Source: Corallococcus caeni (GTDB lineage: Bacteria > Myxococcota > Myxococcia > Myxococcales > Myxococcaceae). From it: a DNA stretch of 64,000 nucleotides. The position numbers and the translations under genes are program-made. Of this stretch, positions 49,645 to 57,214 are shown one piece after another. Under the pieces are notes generated by a model that saw only the letters and a program-made list of their open reading frames with translations, did not search any database and was not told the origin of the DNA. The first letter of the stretch is position 1. Every line of letters starts with the position of its first letter. The stretch lies in NCBI RefSeq assembly GCF_036245865.1, contig NZ_BTTW01000004.1, positions 186,001 through 250,000 on the forward strand, read 5' to 3'.

Positions 49645-51201
49645 TCAGTAGTTCCAGGCGGTGCAGTCGGTCGTCGTGCGCGTGACGAACTCCGCCAGGG
49701 TGCGCATGTTGCGGACGAAGGTGCTCGTGTCCAGGTAGTCGCCCGGCGTGGCACCACTGCGCGGACCGGCCGGGCTGTACGTGGTGATCCACCGCTCGTT
49801 GTTCACGGCCGTGTCGACAGCCTGCGCCGTGTCGGCGCGGAGCTGCTGGCAGGAGCGCTTCATCGCGGTGGTGTCGGTGGCCAGCCGGTCGTACTCCGCG
49901 CGGATGGCGGCGAGCTGCGACGGACCCTCCCAGCCATAGTTCTGGTAGGTCGGCGGCGCGGTGGAGAAGCGGACCGGGTAGCCGCCGGGCTTCACCGTGT
50001 AGAAGCCGATGTTCGACGGTGCGGTGTCGTCGAGCTCGATGTAGCGGGAGAGGAGTGTGTCATTGGCGTAATCCACCGTCTCCAGATACGCGAGCGCGGT
50101 GCCGACCGCGGCGCGGTTCGCCGGCACGCTCGGGTCGAGCTGGTAGAGGCGCAAGAGCGCCCACATGACGTCCTGGCTCTCCTGGCCCGCGATCGCCGGA
50201 GTCTCCCAGCTGCGCGCCCAGCGAGGCTGCATCTGGATGTCATACTGCTGCGCCCAGGCGGGCTGGGGCTGCGGCATCTGCGCACGGCGAAGGAAGCCAC
50301 CGAACGCGGTGCGCATGGACTGATACGTCGCGGCTTGAGAGGGATAGACCTCCCGGGCCCAATACAACATCTCCACGAAGGCGGACGCGAGGTTGTCATT
50401 CAACGTCGGGTCGTCCCAGTACTCGTTCGTGTAGGAATTGGCGTAGCAATTGGCGAGACCGCACGAGGTCCCGATGGACGGCGGATAGCTCGCGGAGAGC
50501 GCGGGCCGCGCGGCGACGGGGCCGGCGAAGACCTGGGGAAAGCCGCCGTTCGTCGGGAACTGCGAGGTCTCCACGCGAGCTCGGGCATACGCGGAGGCGC
50601 CGGAGATGGCGGTGTTCGCGAACCCGAGGAGCTGGTCGGTGCGCATCATCGCGATGAGCGCGTTCTGGGTGACCTGGTCGTCGTACGTCGACGTCGCGCA
50701 ACCGCCACAGGAGCAGTTCGCGGTGGTGTTGAGGTAGCAGGCCTGGAGGGTCGGCGCCGGCTTGAAGTCCGCGTAGAGGCGCCAGCCTCCGGACTTCACC
50801 TGCCCCTGGCGCAGCGCCATCGCCGCGTCCAGCGCGTAGGTCTTGAGCGCCGGAGTCGCCGGGTCCGCGAGCGCCGCTTCGACAAAGGCAATCGTCACGT
50901 CCGAGGTGCCGGGCGACTGGATCATGATCTGATCCGCGTCGAGCTGGATGTCACCCCAGCGTTCATTCAGGTTGGTGGCGTTGTGGTGCCACGCATAGCC
51001 GCCGTGGCGCGCGACGTTGTCATGGAAGTACGTCGCCGCGTTCCGCATGCGGCCCAGCGCCTTCGCCCGGAGCGGGGTCGTGGCGGATTGTTCCACCTCA
51101 CGAGGGGGAGGTGCTCCAACCCCTTCCGGCTCGATGTCGGGTGAAACGCAAGCGAGCGCGGAGAAGACAGGGAGGAGGACGAGTGCGAGGTGTCTATTCA
51201 T
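49645..51201 (-). CDS. Pectate-lyase-like (Pec_lyase, PL10-type) lipoprotein
   Basis: 518 residues. The signal MNRHLALVLLPVFSALAC gives a lipobox with C18; the ATG is at 51201. The body has the (alpha/alpha)-toroid style repeated motifs of pectic-acid-lyase-like proteins seen in planctomycetes: AATYFHDNVARHGGYAW near residue 55, NERWGDIQLDADQIMIQSPGTSDVTIAFVEAAL, ALRQGQVKSGGWRLYADF, then TNGGFPQVFAGPV and WETPAIAGQESQDVMWALLRLYQLD. Cys-rich insert NCSCGGCATS. Assignment is from recalled resemblance to Pfam Pec_lyase; some proteins with this look may not cleave pectate. Extracytoplasmic, anchored in the outer membrane. It is in the same orientation as, and 87 bases after, the defensin-like peptide gene. 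Confidence 0.68.
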   Translation of the reverse strand: MNRHLALVLLPVFSALACVSPDIEPEGVGAPPPREVEQSATTPLRAKALGRMRNAATYFHDNVARHGGYAWHHNATNLNERWGDIQLDADQIMIQSPGTSDVTIAFVEAALADPATPALKTYALDAAMALRQGQVKSGGWRLYADFKPAPTLQACYLNTTANCSCGGCATSTYDDQVTQNALIAMMRTDQLLGFANTAISGASAYARARVETSQFPTNGGFPQVFAGPVAARPALSASYPPSIGTSCGLANCYANSYTNEYWDDPTLNDNLASAFVEMLYWAREVYPSQAATYQSMRTAFGGFLRRAQMPQPQPAWAQQYDIQMQPRWARSWETPAIAGQESQDVMWALLRLYQLDPSVPANRAAVGTALAYLETVDYANDTLLSRYIELDDTAPSNIGFYTVKPGGYPVRFSTAPPTYQNYGWEGPSQLAAIRAEYDRLATDTTAMKRSCQQLRADTAQAVDTAVNNERWITTYSPAGPRSGATPGDYLDTSTFVRNMRTLAEFVTRTTTDCTAWNY

Positions 51202-51288
51202 GGGTGTGACTCGTAGCACACCCCTCTCACACGGACGGAGGACGGCGAGGCCCGGCCACGCTCGCATCGGGCCCCACCAGGGATGCCA

Positions 51289-51498
51289 CTAGAAGCAGGT
51301 GCAGGCCGCCTTGTAACACTTGCCCAGACGGAAGCCCTTCGCCACACAGCTGGCGTTGCACTCCTCGGCGTAGCACTCCACCTGCGAGGCTTCCGCGGTC
51401 GTGGGCGTGGACAGCGCCAACGTGGCGCCAAACGAAACGAACGCGCCCGCGCCCATCGCGAACAGCACCCGGCCAGCCTTCTTCAACGTCGGCATCAT
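51289..51498 (-). CDS. Defensin-like (CS-alpha-beta pattern) secreted Cys-rich peptide
   Basis: 69 residues. Signal peptide: MPTLKKAGRVLFAMGAGAFVS then FGATLALSTPTTAEA, cleaved near AEA-SQ. The mature ~28 residues carry six cysteines with spacing C-x4-C-x3-C-x9-C-x4-C-x-C. C-x3-C and C-x-C with a Gly-containing turn (AKGFRLGKC) are the hallmarks of the CS-alpha-beta fold; insect phormicin has the same x3 and x9 spacings and C-x-C ending. The short first loop (x4) and Gly-x-Cys as G-K-C match the fold's variability. Bacterial defensin-like peptides have been reported from myxobacteria (for example in Anaeromyxobacter). GGGAG precedes the ATG at 51498. Antimicrobial activity is an inference; it could be a disulphide-rich peptide of other function. 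Confidence 0.68.
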   Translation of the reverse strand: MMPTLKKAGRVLFAMGAGAFVSFGATLALSTPTTAEASQVECYAEECNASCVAKGFRLGKCYKAACTCF

Positions 51499-51560
51499 GT
51501 GTGTGTCTCCCGGTGAGGATGTTTCGGGTTGAAGCGTACCTCACCTCCATGGCTCTCAAC

Positions 51561-51599
51561 GGGTAATAGCTGATAGATGTGTTATCCAGGACTTTACCC
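51561..51599. promoter_or_regulatory. Nested inverted repeats between defensin-like and GH43 genes
   Basis: GGGTAA (51561-51566) and TTACCC (51594-51599) flank a second pair, GATA (51572-51575) and TATC (51583-51586). The whole element is AT-rich in a GC-rich genome and ends just before the GGAGG ribosome-binding site of the GH43 gene (51604-51608). It lies in a 117-base divergent intergenic region and could be an operator shared by both genes or a leader hairpin of the GH43 mRNA. Confidence 0.42.
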
Positions 51600-51615
51600 A
51601 TCTGGAGGTCCATCG

Positions 51616-53061
51616 ATGCAGAACCCCCCGTTGTTGTCCGCCGTGGTCCTCGCCGGGGCGCTCTCCGCGCTCGTGGCGGGTTGTGGTGAGGAGCGCTCCG
51701 AAGGCCCGCCGGTGGACGAGGCCCCGGTGGGCACGTCCAGCGGGGCGCTCGCGTGCAGCACGCGCATCACCTACGGGGACCGGTGGATCCACCCCGGGCA
51801 CCCGGAGCAGTACGACGTCGCGAGCGGCTTGGTGACCTGGGACGGCAGCTGCGTCAACGAAGGCACCAATTCCTACGCCGTGTTGTCGAACGGCTGGAAG
51901 CCCTACTTCACCGGGCGCGACGCCTGCGTGATGGCGCTCGACACGGACTGCTCCGGCGCGACGAGCTGCGCGACGCGCGTCACCTACGGCGCGGCGTGGT
52001 TGCATCCCGCGGGGCATGCGGCCCAATACGATGACGTGGGCGGCCGCGTGACCTGGGACCGCGGCTGCACCAATGCGTCCCCCAATTCGTACACGGTCCT
52101 GTCGAACGACTGGGCGCCGTACTTCAGCGGCACCGACGCGTGTGGCGTCGCGCTGCGCTACACGGGCTGTGGCGGGCTCTACCAGAACCCCGTGGTGCCC
52201 GTGGACTGCGCGGACCCTGGCGTCATCCACGACGGCACGCAGTACGTCGCGGCCTGCACGTCGGGGGGCGCGGCCAACGCGTTCCCGCTGCGCACGTCGA
52301 AGGACCTGGTCACCTGGACGGCCTCGGGCAACATCTTCCCCTCCACGCGCCGTCCGACGTGGGCCACGGGGGACTTCTGGGCGCCGGAGATCCACAAGGT
52401 CGGCACCCGGTACATCGCGTACTTCACCGCGCGCCACCAGGACGGGAAGCTGTCCATTGGCGCGGCGACGGCCACCAGCGCGCTGGGGCCCTTCACGGAC
52501 CTGGGCCAGCCCCTGGTGCATGACGCGGGCATGGGGATGATTGACGCCACGTTCTTCTACGACACCGCGGGCGTGCCGTACCTGGTGTGGAAGGCGGACG
52601 GAAACGCGGTGGGCCAGTCCACGCCCATCTATGGCCAGACACTGTCGGCGGATGGACTGTCGCTCACCGGAACGCGGCGCACGCTCATGAGCAACACGCT
52701 CTCCTGGGAGGGCGGCGTCGTGGAGGCGCCGTGGGTCGTCGCGCGGGGCGGTTACTACTACCTCTTCTACAGCGGCAACTCGTACGCCAACAGCACCTAC
52801 GCCGTGGGCGTGGCCCGGGCCACGAGTCCGCTGGGGCCCTATACGAAGCTGGGCAACCCCATCCTCAAGACGGCGAGCGGCTGGGTGGGGCCCGGCCACA
52901 ACTCCGTGGTCACCGGCCCCGGCGGGGACACGGTCATGGTCTACCACGCCTGGAACAGCGCCCACACGGCCCGGGTGATGCTCGTGGATGCCATCACCTG
53001 GCCCAATGGCTGGCCCGCGGTTCCGGAAGCCCCGTCCTCCGGTTCGCGTCCCATGCCCTAG
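51616..53061 (+). CDS. GH43-family lipoprotein with two N-terminal repeat domains
   Basis: 481 residues. Start at 51616 (MQNPPLLSAVVLAG) with GGAGG upstream; lipobox A-L-V-A-G-C, C23. Residues 47-112 and 118-185 are a tandem pair of a ~65-residue Cys-containing domain. Residues ~190-470 are a five-bladed GH43-type glycosidase: PVDCADPGVIHDGTQYVAACTSG (general-base Asp in C-A-D-P), GDFWAPEIHKVG (pKa-modulator block), DATFFYDTAGVPYLVWKAD, VVEAPWVVARGGYYYLFYS (general-acid Glu), and GPGHNSVVTG. GH43 enzymes act on arabinan, xylan or related side chains of pectin and hemicellulose. It is divergent from the defensin-like and pectate-lyase-like genes. Confidence 0.85.
   Translation: MQNPPLLSAVVLAGALSALVAGCGEERSEGPPVDEAPVGTSSGALACSTRITYGDRWIHPGHPEQYDVASGLVTWDGSCVNEGTNSYAVLSNGWKPYFTGRDACVMALDTDCSGATSCATRVTYGAAWLHPAGHAAQYDDVGGRVTWDRGCTNASPNSYTVLSNDWAPYFSGTDACGVALRYTGCGGLYQNPVVPVDCADPGVIHDGTQYVAACTSGGAANAFPLRTSKDLVTWTASGNIFPSTRRPTWATGDFWAPEIHKVGTRYIAYFTARHQDGKLSIGAATATSALGPFTDLGQPLVHDAGMGMIDATFFYDTAGVPYLVWKADGNAVGQSTPIYGQTLSADGLSLTGTRRTLMSNTLSWEGGVVEAPWVVARGGYYYLFYSGNSYANSTYAVGVARATSPLGPYTKLGNPILKTASGWVGPGHNSVVTGPGGDTVMVYHAWNSAHTARVMLVDAITWPNGWPAVPEAPSSGSRPMP
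51754..52170 (+). repeat. Tandem duplication of a ~65-residue domain in the GH43 protein
   Basis: Copy 1 spans 51754-51951 and copy 2 spans 51967-52170. Both read C-x-T-R-[IV]-T-Y-G-x-x-W-[IL]-H-P-x-G-H-x-x-Q-Y-D-x-x-x-G-x-V-T-W-D-x-x-C, then N-S-Y-[AT]-V-L-S-N-x-W-x-P-Y-F-[TS]-G-x-D-A-C-x-[MV]-A-L. The conserved Trp, Tyr and paired Cys fit a small carbohydrate-binding-like beta domain; I cannot assign it to a named CBM family. Confidence 0.7.
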
Positions 53062-53175
53062 CGGGCACTCCGAGCGGAGCCCCTGGCCGGTCCAAACCAA
53101 AACCATTCATCCCATCATGGAACGCCCGCGCCGTGACCGGATGATAGGCTATGGCCTCCCCCGCCAGGAGCTTCC

Positions 53176-54162
53176 ATGCCCAAGGGTATCAAGAGCCGCT
53201 CATCCTCTCCCACTCCTCCGCCCCCGCTGCCCCCTCCCGTCGCGGGCAACAAGCGCAAGGCTTCGGACGCGGGGCTGTCGGATCCCTCGAAGTCAGGCTC
53301 TTCTTCGCCGACGCCTCCGAATGCCGAGGCCAGCACGACGGCGTCGGTGAAGAAGCAGCGGGTGGAGAGCCCGGAGGCCCCGGCCCAGGCCAGCTCCAGC
53401 AGCAGCGTGGCGACCCCGTCCAACACGGCCGTGGGCAAGGACACCTTCACGGCCGGCGCGGGGAACAAGACGCCCGTGAAGCCGCAGGCCGACGCCCCGG
53501 TGGACACGGCGGCCGCCAACAAGGTCAAGGCCATCACCCAGCCGGAGATCGACGCGCTCCCCAACCGCGTGCTCCAGGACTTCGCGGAGCTGGGATATGG
53601 CAACGCCGCCCAGCTCCTGGCGCAGAGCCCGACCGCGGTGAAGCGGCTCAATGAAACGTCCGCCGCGGGCGTGCAGGTGAGGGAGGGCGCCATCCACGGC
53701 CGCTCGCACACGTCGCGGAACACGTCCACCCAGAAGGTGACCGTGTACATGGACCCCACGCTCAAGCAGAAGTCGCCGGAGGACGCGGCGGGCACGTTCA
53801 TGTTCGAGATGAACAACGCCCACCGACGCCCCCAGTTCGACGCGCTGGACGATGACGTCCGCAACAAGAAGGTCACCTCCCCCTCCGACTACGCGGAGAA
53901 GAAGATGAAGCTCGAGGTGGAGGGAATGCTCCACACGGGCATGGTGGGCCGTGAACTGGCGCACGCAGAGCACAGCGAGCTGAAGAACCTGGGGTCGTTC
54001 TACACGATGGACTACATGAAATACGCCAAGGAGACCGAGGGGAAGGGCGCGGATGCGAAGCAGGCCTACCGGCTGGACCTGGCCAAGACGCGGATGGACG
54101 TGGAGCACAACGGCACGTCGCACCGCAAGGTGTACGAGCAGCAGTTCGCCGGGATTCGCTGA
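53176..54162 (+). CDS. Protein of unknown function with disordered basic N-terminus and C-terminal globular domain
   Basis: 328 residues; ATG at 53176 with AGGAG upstream. Residues 1-110 are low-complexity Ser/Pro/Thr/Ala, with the heptamer SSSPTPP twice (9-15 and 42-48) and two basic patches, KRK at 26-28 and KKQR at 59-62, resembling eukaryotic nuclear-localisation signals. The rest is folded: EIDALPNRVLQDFAELGYGNAAQLLAQSP, then VTVYMDPTLKQKSPEDAAGTFMFEMNNAHRRPQFDALDDDV, YAEKKMKLEVEGMLHTGMVGRELAH and DYMKYAKETEGKG. No signal peptide; no HExxH or other catalytic motif. It lies 79 bases upstream of the CHAT operon on the same strand. It could be a secreted effector, a toxin-like protein or part of that operon; I cannot decide. 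Confidence 0.6.
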   Translation: MPKGIKSRSSSPTPPPPLPPPVAGNKRKASDAGLSDPSKSGSSSPTPPNAEASTTASVKKQRVESPEAPAQASSSSSVATPSNTAVGKDTFTAGAGNKTPVKPQADAPVDTAAANKVKAITQPEIDALPNRVLQDFAELGYGNAAQLLAQSPTAVKRLNETSAAGVQVREGAIHGRSHTSRNTSTQKVTVYMDPTLKQKSPEDAAGTFMFEMNNAHRRPQFDALDDDVRNKKVTSPSDYAEKKMKLEVEGMLHTGMVGRELAHAEHSELKNLGSFYTMDYMKYAKETEGKGADAKQAYRLDLAKTRMDVEHNGTSHRKVYEQQFAGIR

Positions 54163-54241
54163 GCGCGAACCGCCTATCGTCTTCGGCGCTCGTGCCCGTT
54201 GGGACAGCCAGTGAAGCCTTGGCCAGGAGTCGCTCCGTAGC

Positions 54242-57214
54242 GTGGACATCCACTTCTTCAAACGTTTCATGCGGCCCCTACGGGGCGAGGTCCGTGCTCC
54301 GGCCATCGCCATGCTGGGAGCGCTGGCAGCGCATCCGGAGTTGGGGCTCAATGCGCGTACCTGGGGAAGAGTCCTTTCGCTGAAGAGCCTCTTCGCGGGG
54401 AGGCGGCTTCGTTTCGGATTCTCCCCCCACGACAGTGCAGTCCTGGAGGAGCTACGGCTTGGCGGGTTCGAGCAAGCCGAGCCGCTGGCCGCGCTCTGGG
54501 AATGGCTGCTGTCGGAGGTGGGCCCTCTTCGTATTGAAATCGTGCACGAAGACGAGGACCCGCAGGTGCTCGCCTTGTTCGCGGAACTGCTCGCGGACCC
54601 GTCCGTGGGGGCTGCATCGGTCCATCTCCGCTCGGGTGTGCCACGCCAGCAGCGCACGCTCTCGTGGCCACTGTCCGTCGTTGCCGTGCCTTCGGAGCGG
54701 AGACACCTCCAGGGGCTGGGAGCCGGCAGCCTCCTGGGAAAGGCACCGGCACTCTGGAGTCCCCTGGAGGGCAACGCCGCCGGACACATCCTCGTGGTGC
54801 CCGCTGATGTCTGCTTCGTGCCAGGCGCACCGGGACACGAAGCGGGCGCGCTGCCTGCTAGCGCCATCGCCATCGCCTTTCTGCCCGAGGGCAACAGCGC
54901 CGCCGTTGCGATGGCTCTGGGCCTCAAACTCCGTTACCGGTTGGACACGGGCGCCGTGCTGGTGGTGCGCGCGCCCCTCAAGAGACGCGAGGAGTTCTGG
55001 TTCTCGCTCATGGCCGCGCTGGGGAAAGGAGTCCCCTTCGATGAAGCGGCGCGGCTGGCGACCCAGACGGGCAGGGCCCCATTCCTGCTTTCTTCATGGA
55101 CGTTCCTGGACGGCACCACACTGCCCCTCCGGGAGGAAGTCGACGTGGCCCGCAGGTTGCTTGAATACGTGGCGCCACTGCGGACCCGCTTTGACTTGAT
55201 GGACCTCCAGGTCCCGGAGTTCCTGGCGCGCATGCTGGGATGGGAGCAGAAGGAATGGACCGCCCCGGAGCTGGCGACGGCCCTCCAGCAGCGCCTCTCC
55301 CAGCCTGGGTACAAGCTCCCACCTGGCGCGGGTGCCGCGCTCTCGCAGCTTCGCCGGGCCGTTCGGACGGCGGAGAAGACCCTGGACGTGGCGCTGTCCC
55401 ACAATCTCCAGACGCCCCCGCCCTGGGCCATGCAGCAACAGCCTGCCCAGAAGCCGCCGGGCCGTCATCTCCAGGCCAACATCCTCTCCACGGAGGGGCC
55501 GAAGCCGGAGCAGGAGCTTGGGGCACTCCTGGCCGGCCAGACCTACCAGTTGGAGATCCACATCGGTGAGGTGCGCTCCGGCTCGCGCTTCGTGAGGAGG
55601 CCGTTCCCCGAAGCCAGCCTTCCTCCCTCTCCCGATGGCCACACGCTCACCGTCGTCTACTCGGATGAGTCCACCAGCCAGCAGGCTCCACCACAAGCCA
55701 GGCACATCGTCCTGGGCTCCAAGGGGGACAGTACCCGCTGTGCCTTCTCGGTCACCATTCCAGGGGCCGCCCAGGGGGCATTGGCGGCAAGAGACTTCTC
55801 CGCGCGCATCACCGTTCTGCACCGCAACCGGGTCCTCCAGACAGCGCGTCTCTCCGCCCCGGTCGTGATGACACGCGAGGCACGTTCCGACATGGGGCGT
55901 GGCGTGAAGCAGGAGGTGGAGTTTCCCTCCCTCTCCCTGGACGAACCGCTGGAGGAGCGCACGCCCTTCGACGCCGCTCTCGTGATCCAGGAGGACGCCT
56001 CGGGCGGTGCGCATGCCATGGTCGTGGAGGACGACGACATCCACTGGTTCGACATCGATCATCCGGACCTGAAGGAGTCCATTCACCAGATTCGCGCCCG
56101 CCTGGAACTGTTGACCCAGGCGGAGGCACGGCCCACCTCGTTGGAGGATGCGCGACTCGTGAAGCTTCTCGTGGCCTTGGCCAACCAGGGGAGCCTCTTC
56201 TGGAGGGCCGCGGTGTCGCGGCCCGGCGTGGGCCGGAGCCTGCTTCGGGGGCGCCGGATCCAGATCCTGGAGACCACGGTGGGAAGCTTCATTCCCGTGG
56301 AGTTCTTCTATGACCTCCCCGCGCCGCACCCCAGTGCCAGGTTGTGTCCCAATGCCCAGCTGGCGCTGGAAACGGGCGAGTGTGATCACACTTCCCACCA
56401 GGATGAGGAAGAGGCGGAGGCTTTCGTTTGCCCCGCTGGCTTTTGGGGACTCACCCGTGTCTTGGAGCGGCAACGCGCTTCTTCCATGCAACGGGCAGGT
56501 GGCGTCGGGTTGAGGGTCATGCCTCGGAGGGAACGACGCACCATCCCGCTGCTGCTCCGAGGCCTCGTCGGCGCCAGCCATCGCGTGGACCTGAACGACG
56601 CTACCAGCATGGATCGGGTGAGGCGCACCCTCGAGACGCTGTGGCCTGCCCGCACCACGGAAGTGAAGGAGTGGAAACAGTGGGCCAGGGCCATCCAGCG
56701 GGATGCTCCTTCCCTATTGGTGCTCCTCGTCCACACGGATCAGGAAGAGGGCACGGATGTGCAGACCATCGAGATCGCCTCCGATGCGCTCGGCGTCTCC
56801 CGTCTTCATGAGCGCCACGTGAAGAAGCTGAACTCCGCCGACGGAGTCCTTGTCCTGCTGATGGGGTGCAGTCCCCTGCTTCCCACGGTGAAGTTCCAGA
56901 ACGTGGTGAACCAGTTCCTCTGGGCCGGGCAGGGGTCCGCAGTGGTGGTCAGCAGCATGGCGGACATGCTTGGGCGGCACGCGGGCCCCACAACCGCGGC
57001 GATGCTCGCAGGGCTGGAAGCAATGGTGCGGCAGGGGGAGGTCAACGTGGGGGACGCGTTTATCCGCTTGCGGCGCACACTCCTTTCCAGGGGAGATCCG
57101 CTCATGCTTGGGCTTGCCGTCTACGGCGATGTGGACTGGTATCTGGATGCGCCGACAAGCCTGGGAGGGAACATCAATGCTGACACTGGAGATGCTGCCG
57201 GCGGGGTGCGGTGA
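54242..57214 (+). CDS. CHAT (caspase-like) protease-domain protein, first gene of a CHAT/MBL/CHAT operon
   Basis: 990 residues. Residues ~1-400 are an uncharacterised alpha/beta and helical region. Residues ~407-550 (HLQANILSTEGPKPEQELGALLAGQTYQLEIHIGE..LPPSPDGHTLTVVYSDE) are a beta-sandwich-like domain. The C-terminal ~165 residues look like a CHAT domain: catalytic-type H831 in LLVLLVHTDQEEG, C876 in VLVLLMGCSPLL, then FLWAGQGSAVVVSSMADMLGRHAG and MLGLAVYGDVDW as the usual late block. His and Cys are 45 residues apart, the same as in the third gene. The GTG start at 54242 has AGGAGT 12 bases upstream. The MBL gene overlaps its 3' end by 38 bases, so they are co-translated. Predicted cytoplasmic cysteine peptidase; target unknown. 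Confidence 0.72.
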   Translation: MDIHFFKRFMRPLRGEVRAPAIAMLGALAAHPELGLNARTWGRVLSLKSLFAGRRLRFGFSPHDSAVLEELRLGGFEQAEPLAALWEWLLSEVGPLRIEIVHEDEDPQVLALFAELLADPSVGAASVHLRSGVPRQQRTLSWPLSVVAVPSERRHLQGLGAGSLLGKAPALWSPLEGNAAGHILVVPADVCFVPGAPGHEAGALPASAIAIAFLPEGNSAAVAMALGLKLRYRLDTGAVLVVRAPLKRREEFWFSLMAALGKGVPFDEAARLATQTGRAPFLLSSWTFLDGTTLPLREEVDVARRLLEYVAPLRTRFDLMDLQVPEFLARMLGWEQKEWTAPELATALQQRLSQPGYKLPPGAGAALSQLRRAVRTAEKTLDVALSHNLQTPPPWAMQQQPAQKPPGRHLQANILSTEGPKPEQELGALLAGQTYQLEIHIGEVRSGSRFVRRPFPEASLPPSPDGHTLTVVYSDESTSQQAPPQARHIVLGSKGDSTRCAFSVTIPGAAQGALAARDFSARITVLHRNRVLQTARLSAPVVMTREARSDMGRGVKQEVEFPSLSLDEPLEERTPFDAALVIQEDASGGAHAMVVEDDDIHWFDIDHPDLKESIHQIRARLELLTQAEARPTSLEDARLVKLLVALANQGSLFWRAAVSRPGVGRSLLRGRRIQILETTVGSFIPVEFFYDLPAPHPSARLCPNAQLALETGECDHTSHQDEEEAEAFVCPAGFWGLTRVLERQRASSMQRAGGVGLRVMPRRERRTIPLLLRGLVGASHRVDLNDATSMDRVRRTLETLWPARTTEVKEWKQWARAIQRDAPSLLVLLVHTDQEEGTDVQTIEIASDALGVSRLHERHVKKLNSADGVLVLLMGCSPLLPTVKFQNVVNQFLWAGQGSAVVVSSMADMLGRHAGPTTAAMLAGLEAMVRQGEVNVGDAFIRLRRTLLSRGDPLMLGLAVYGDVDWYLDAPTSLGGNINADTGDAAGGVR

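Noticed and set aside
53176-54162. Zinc metallopeptidase motif in the unknown protein before the CHAT operon
   Set aside because: GRELAHAEHSE looked promising, but there is no HExxH or other known zinc ligand arrangement.
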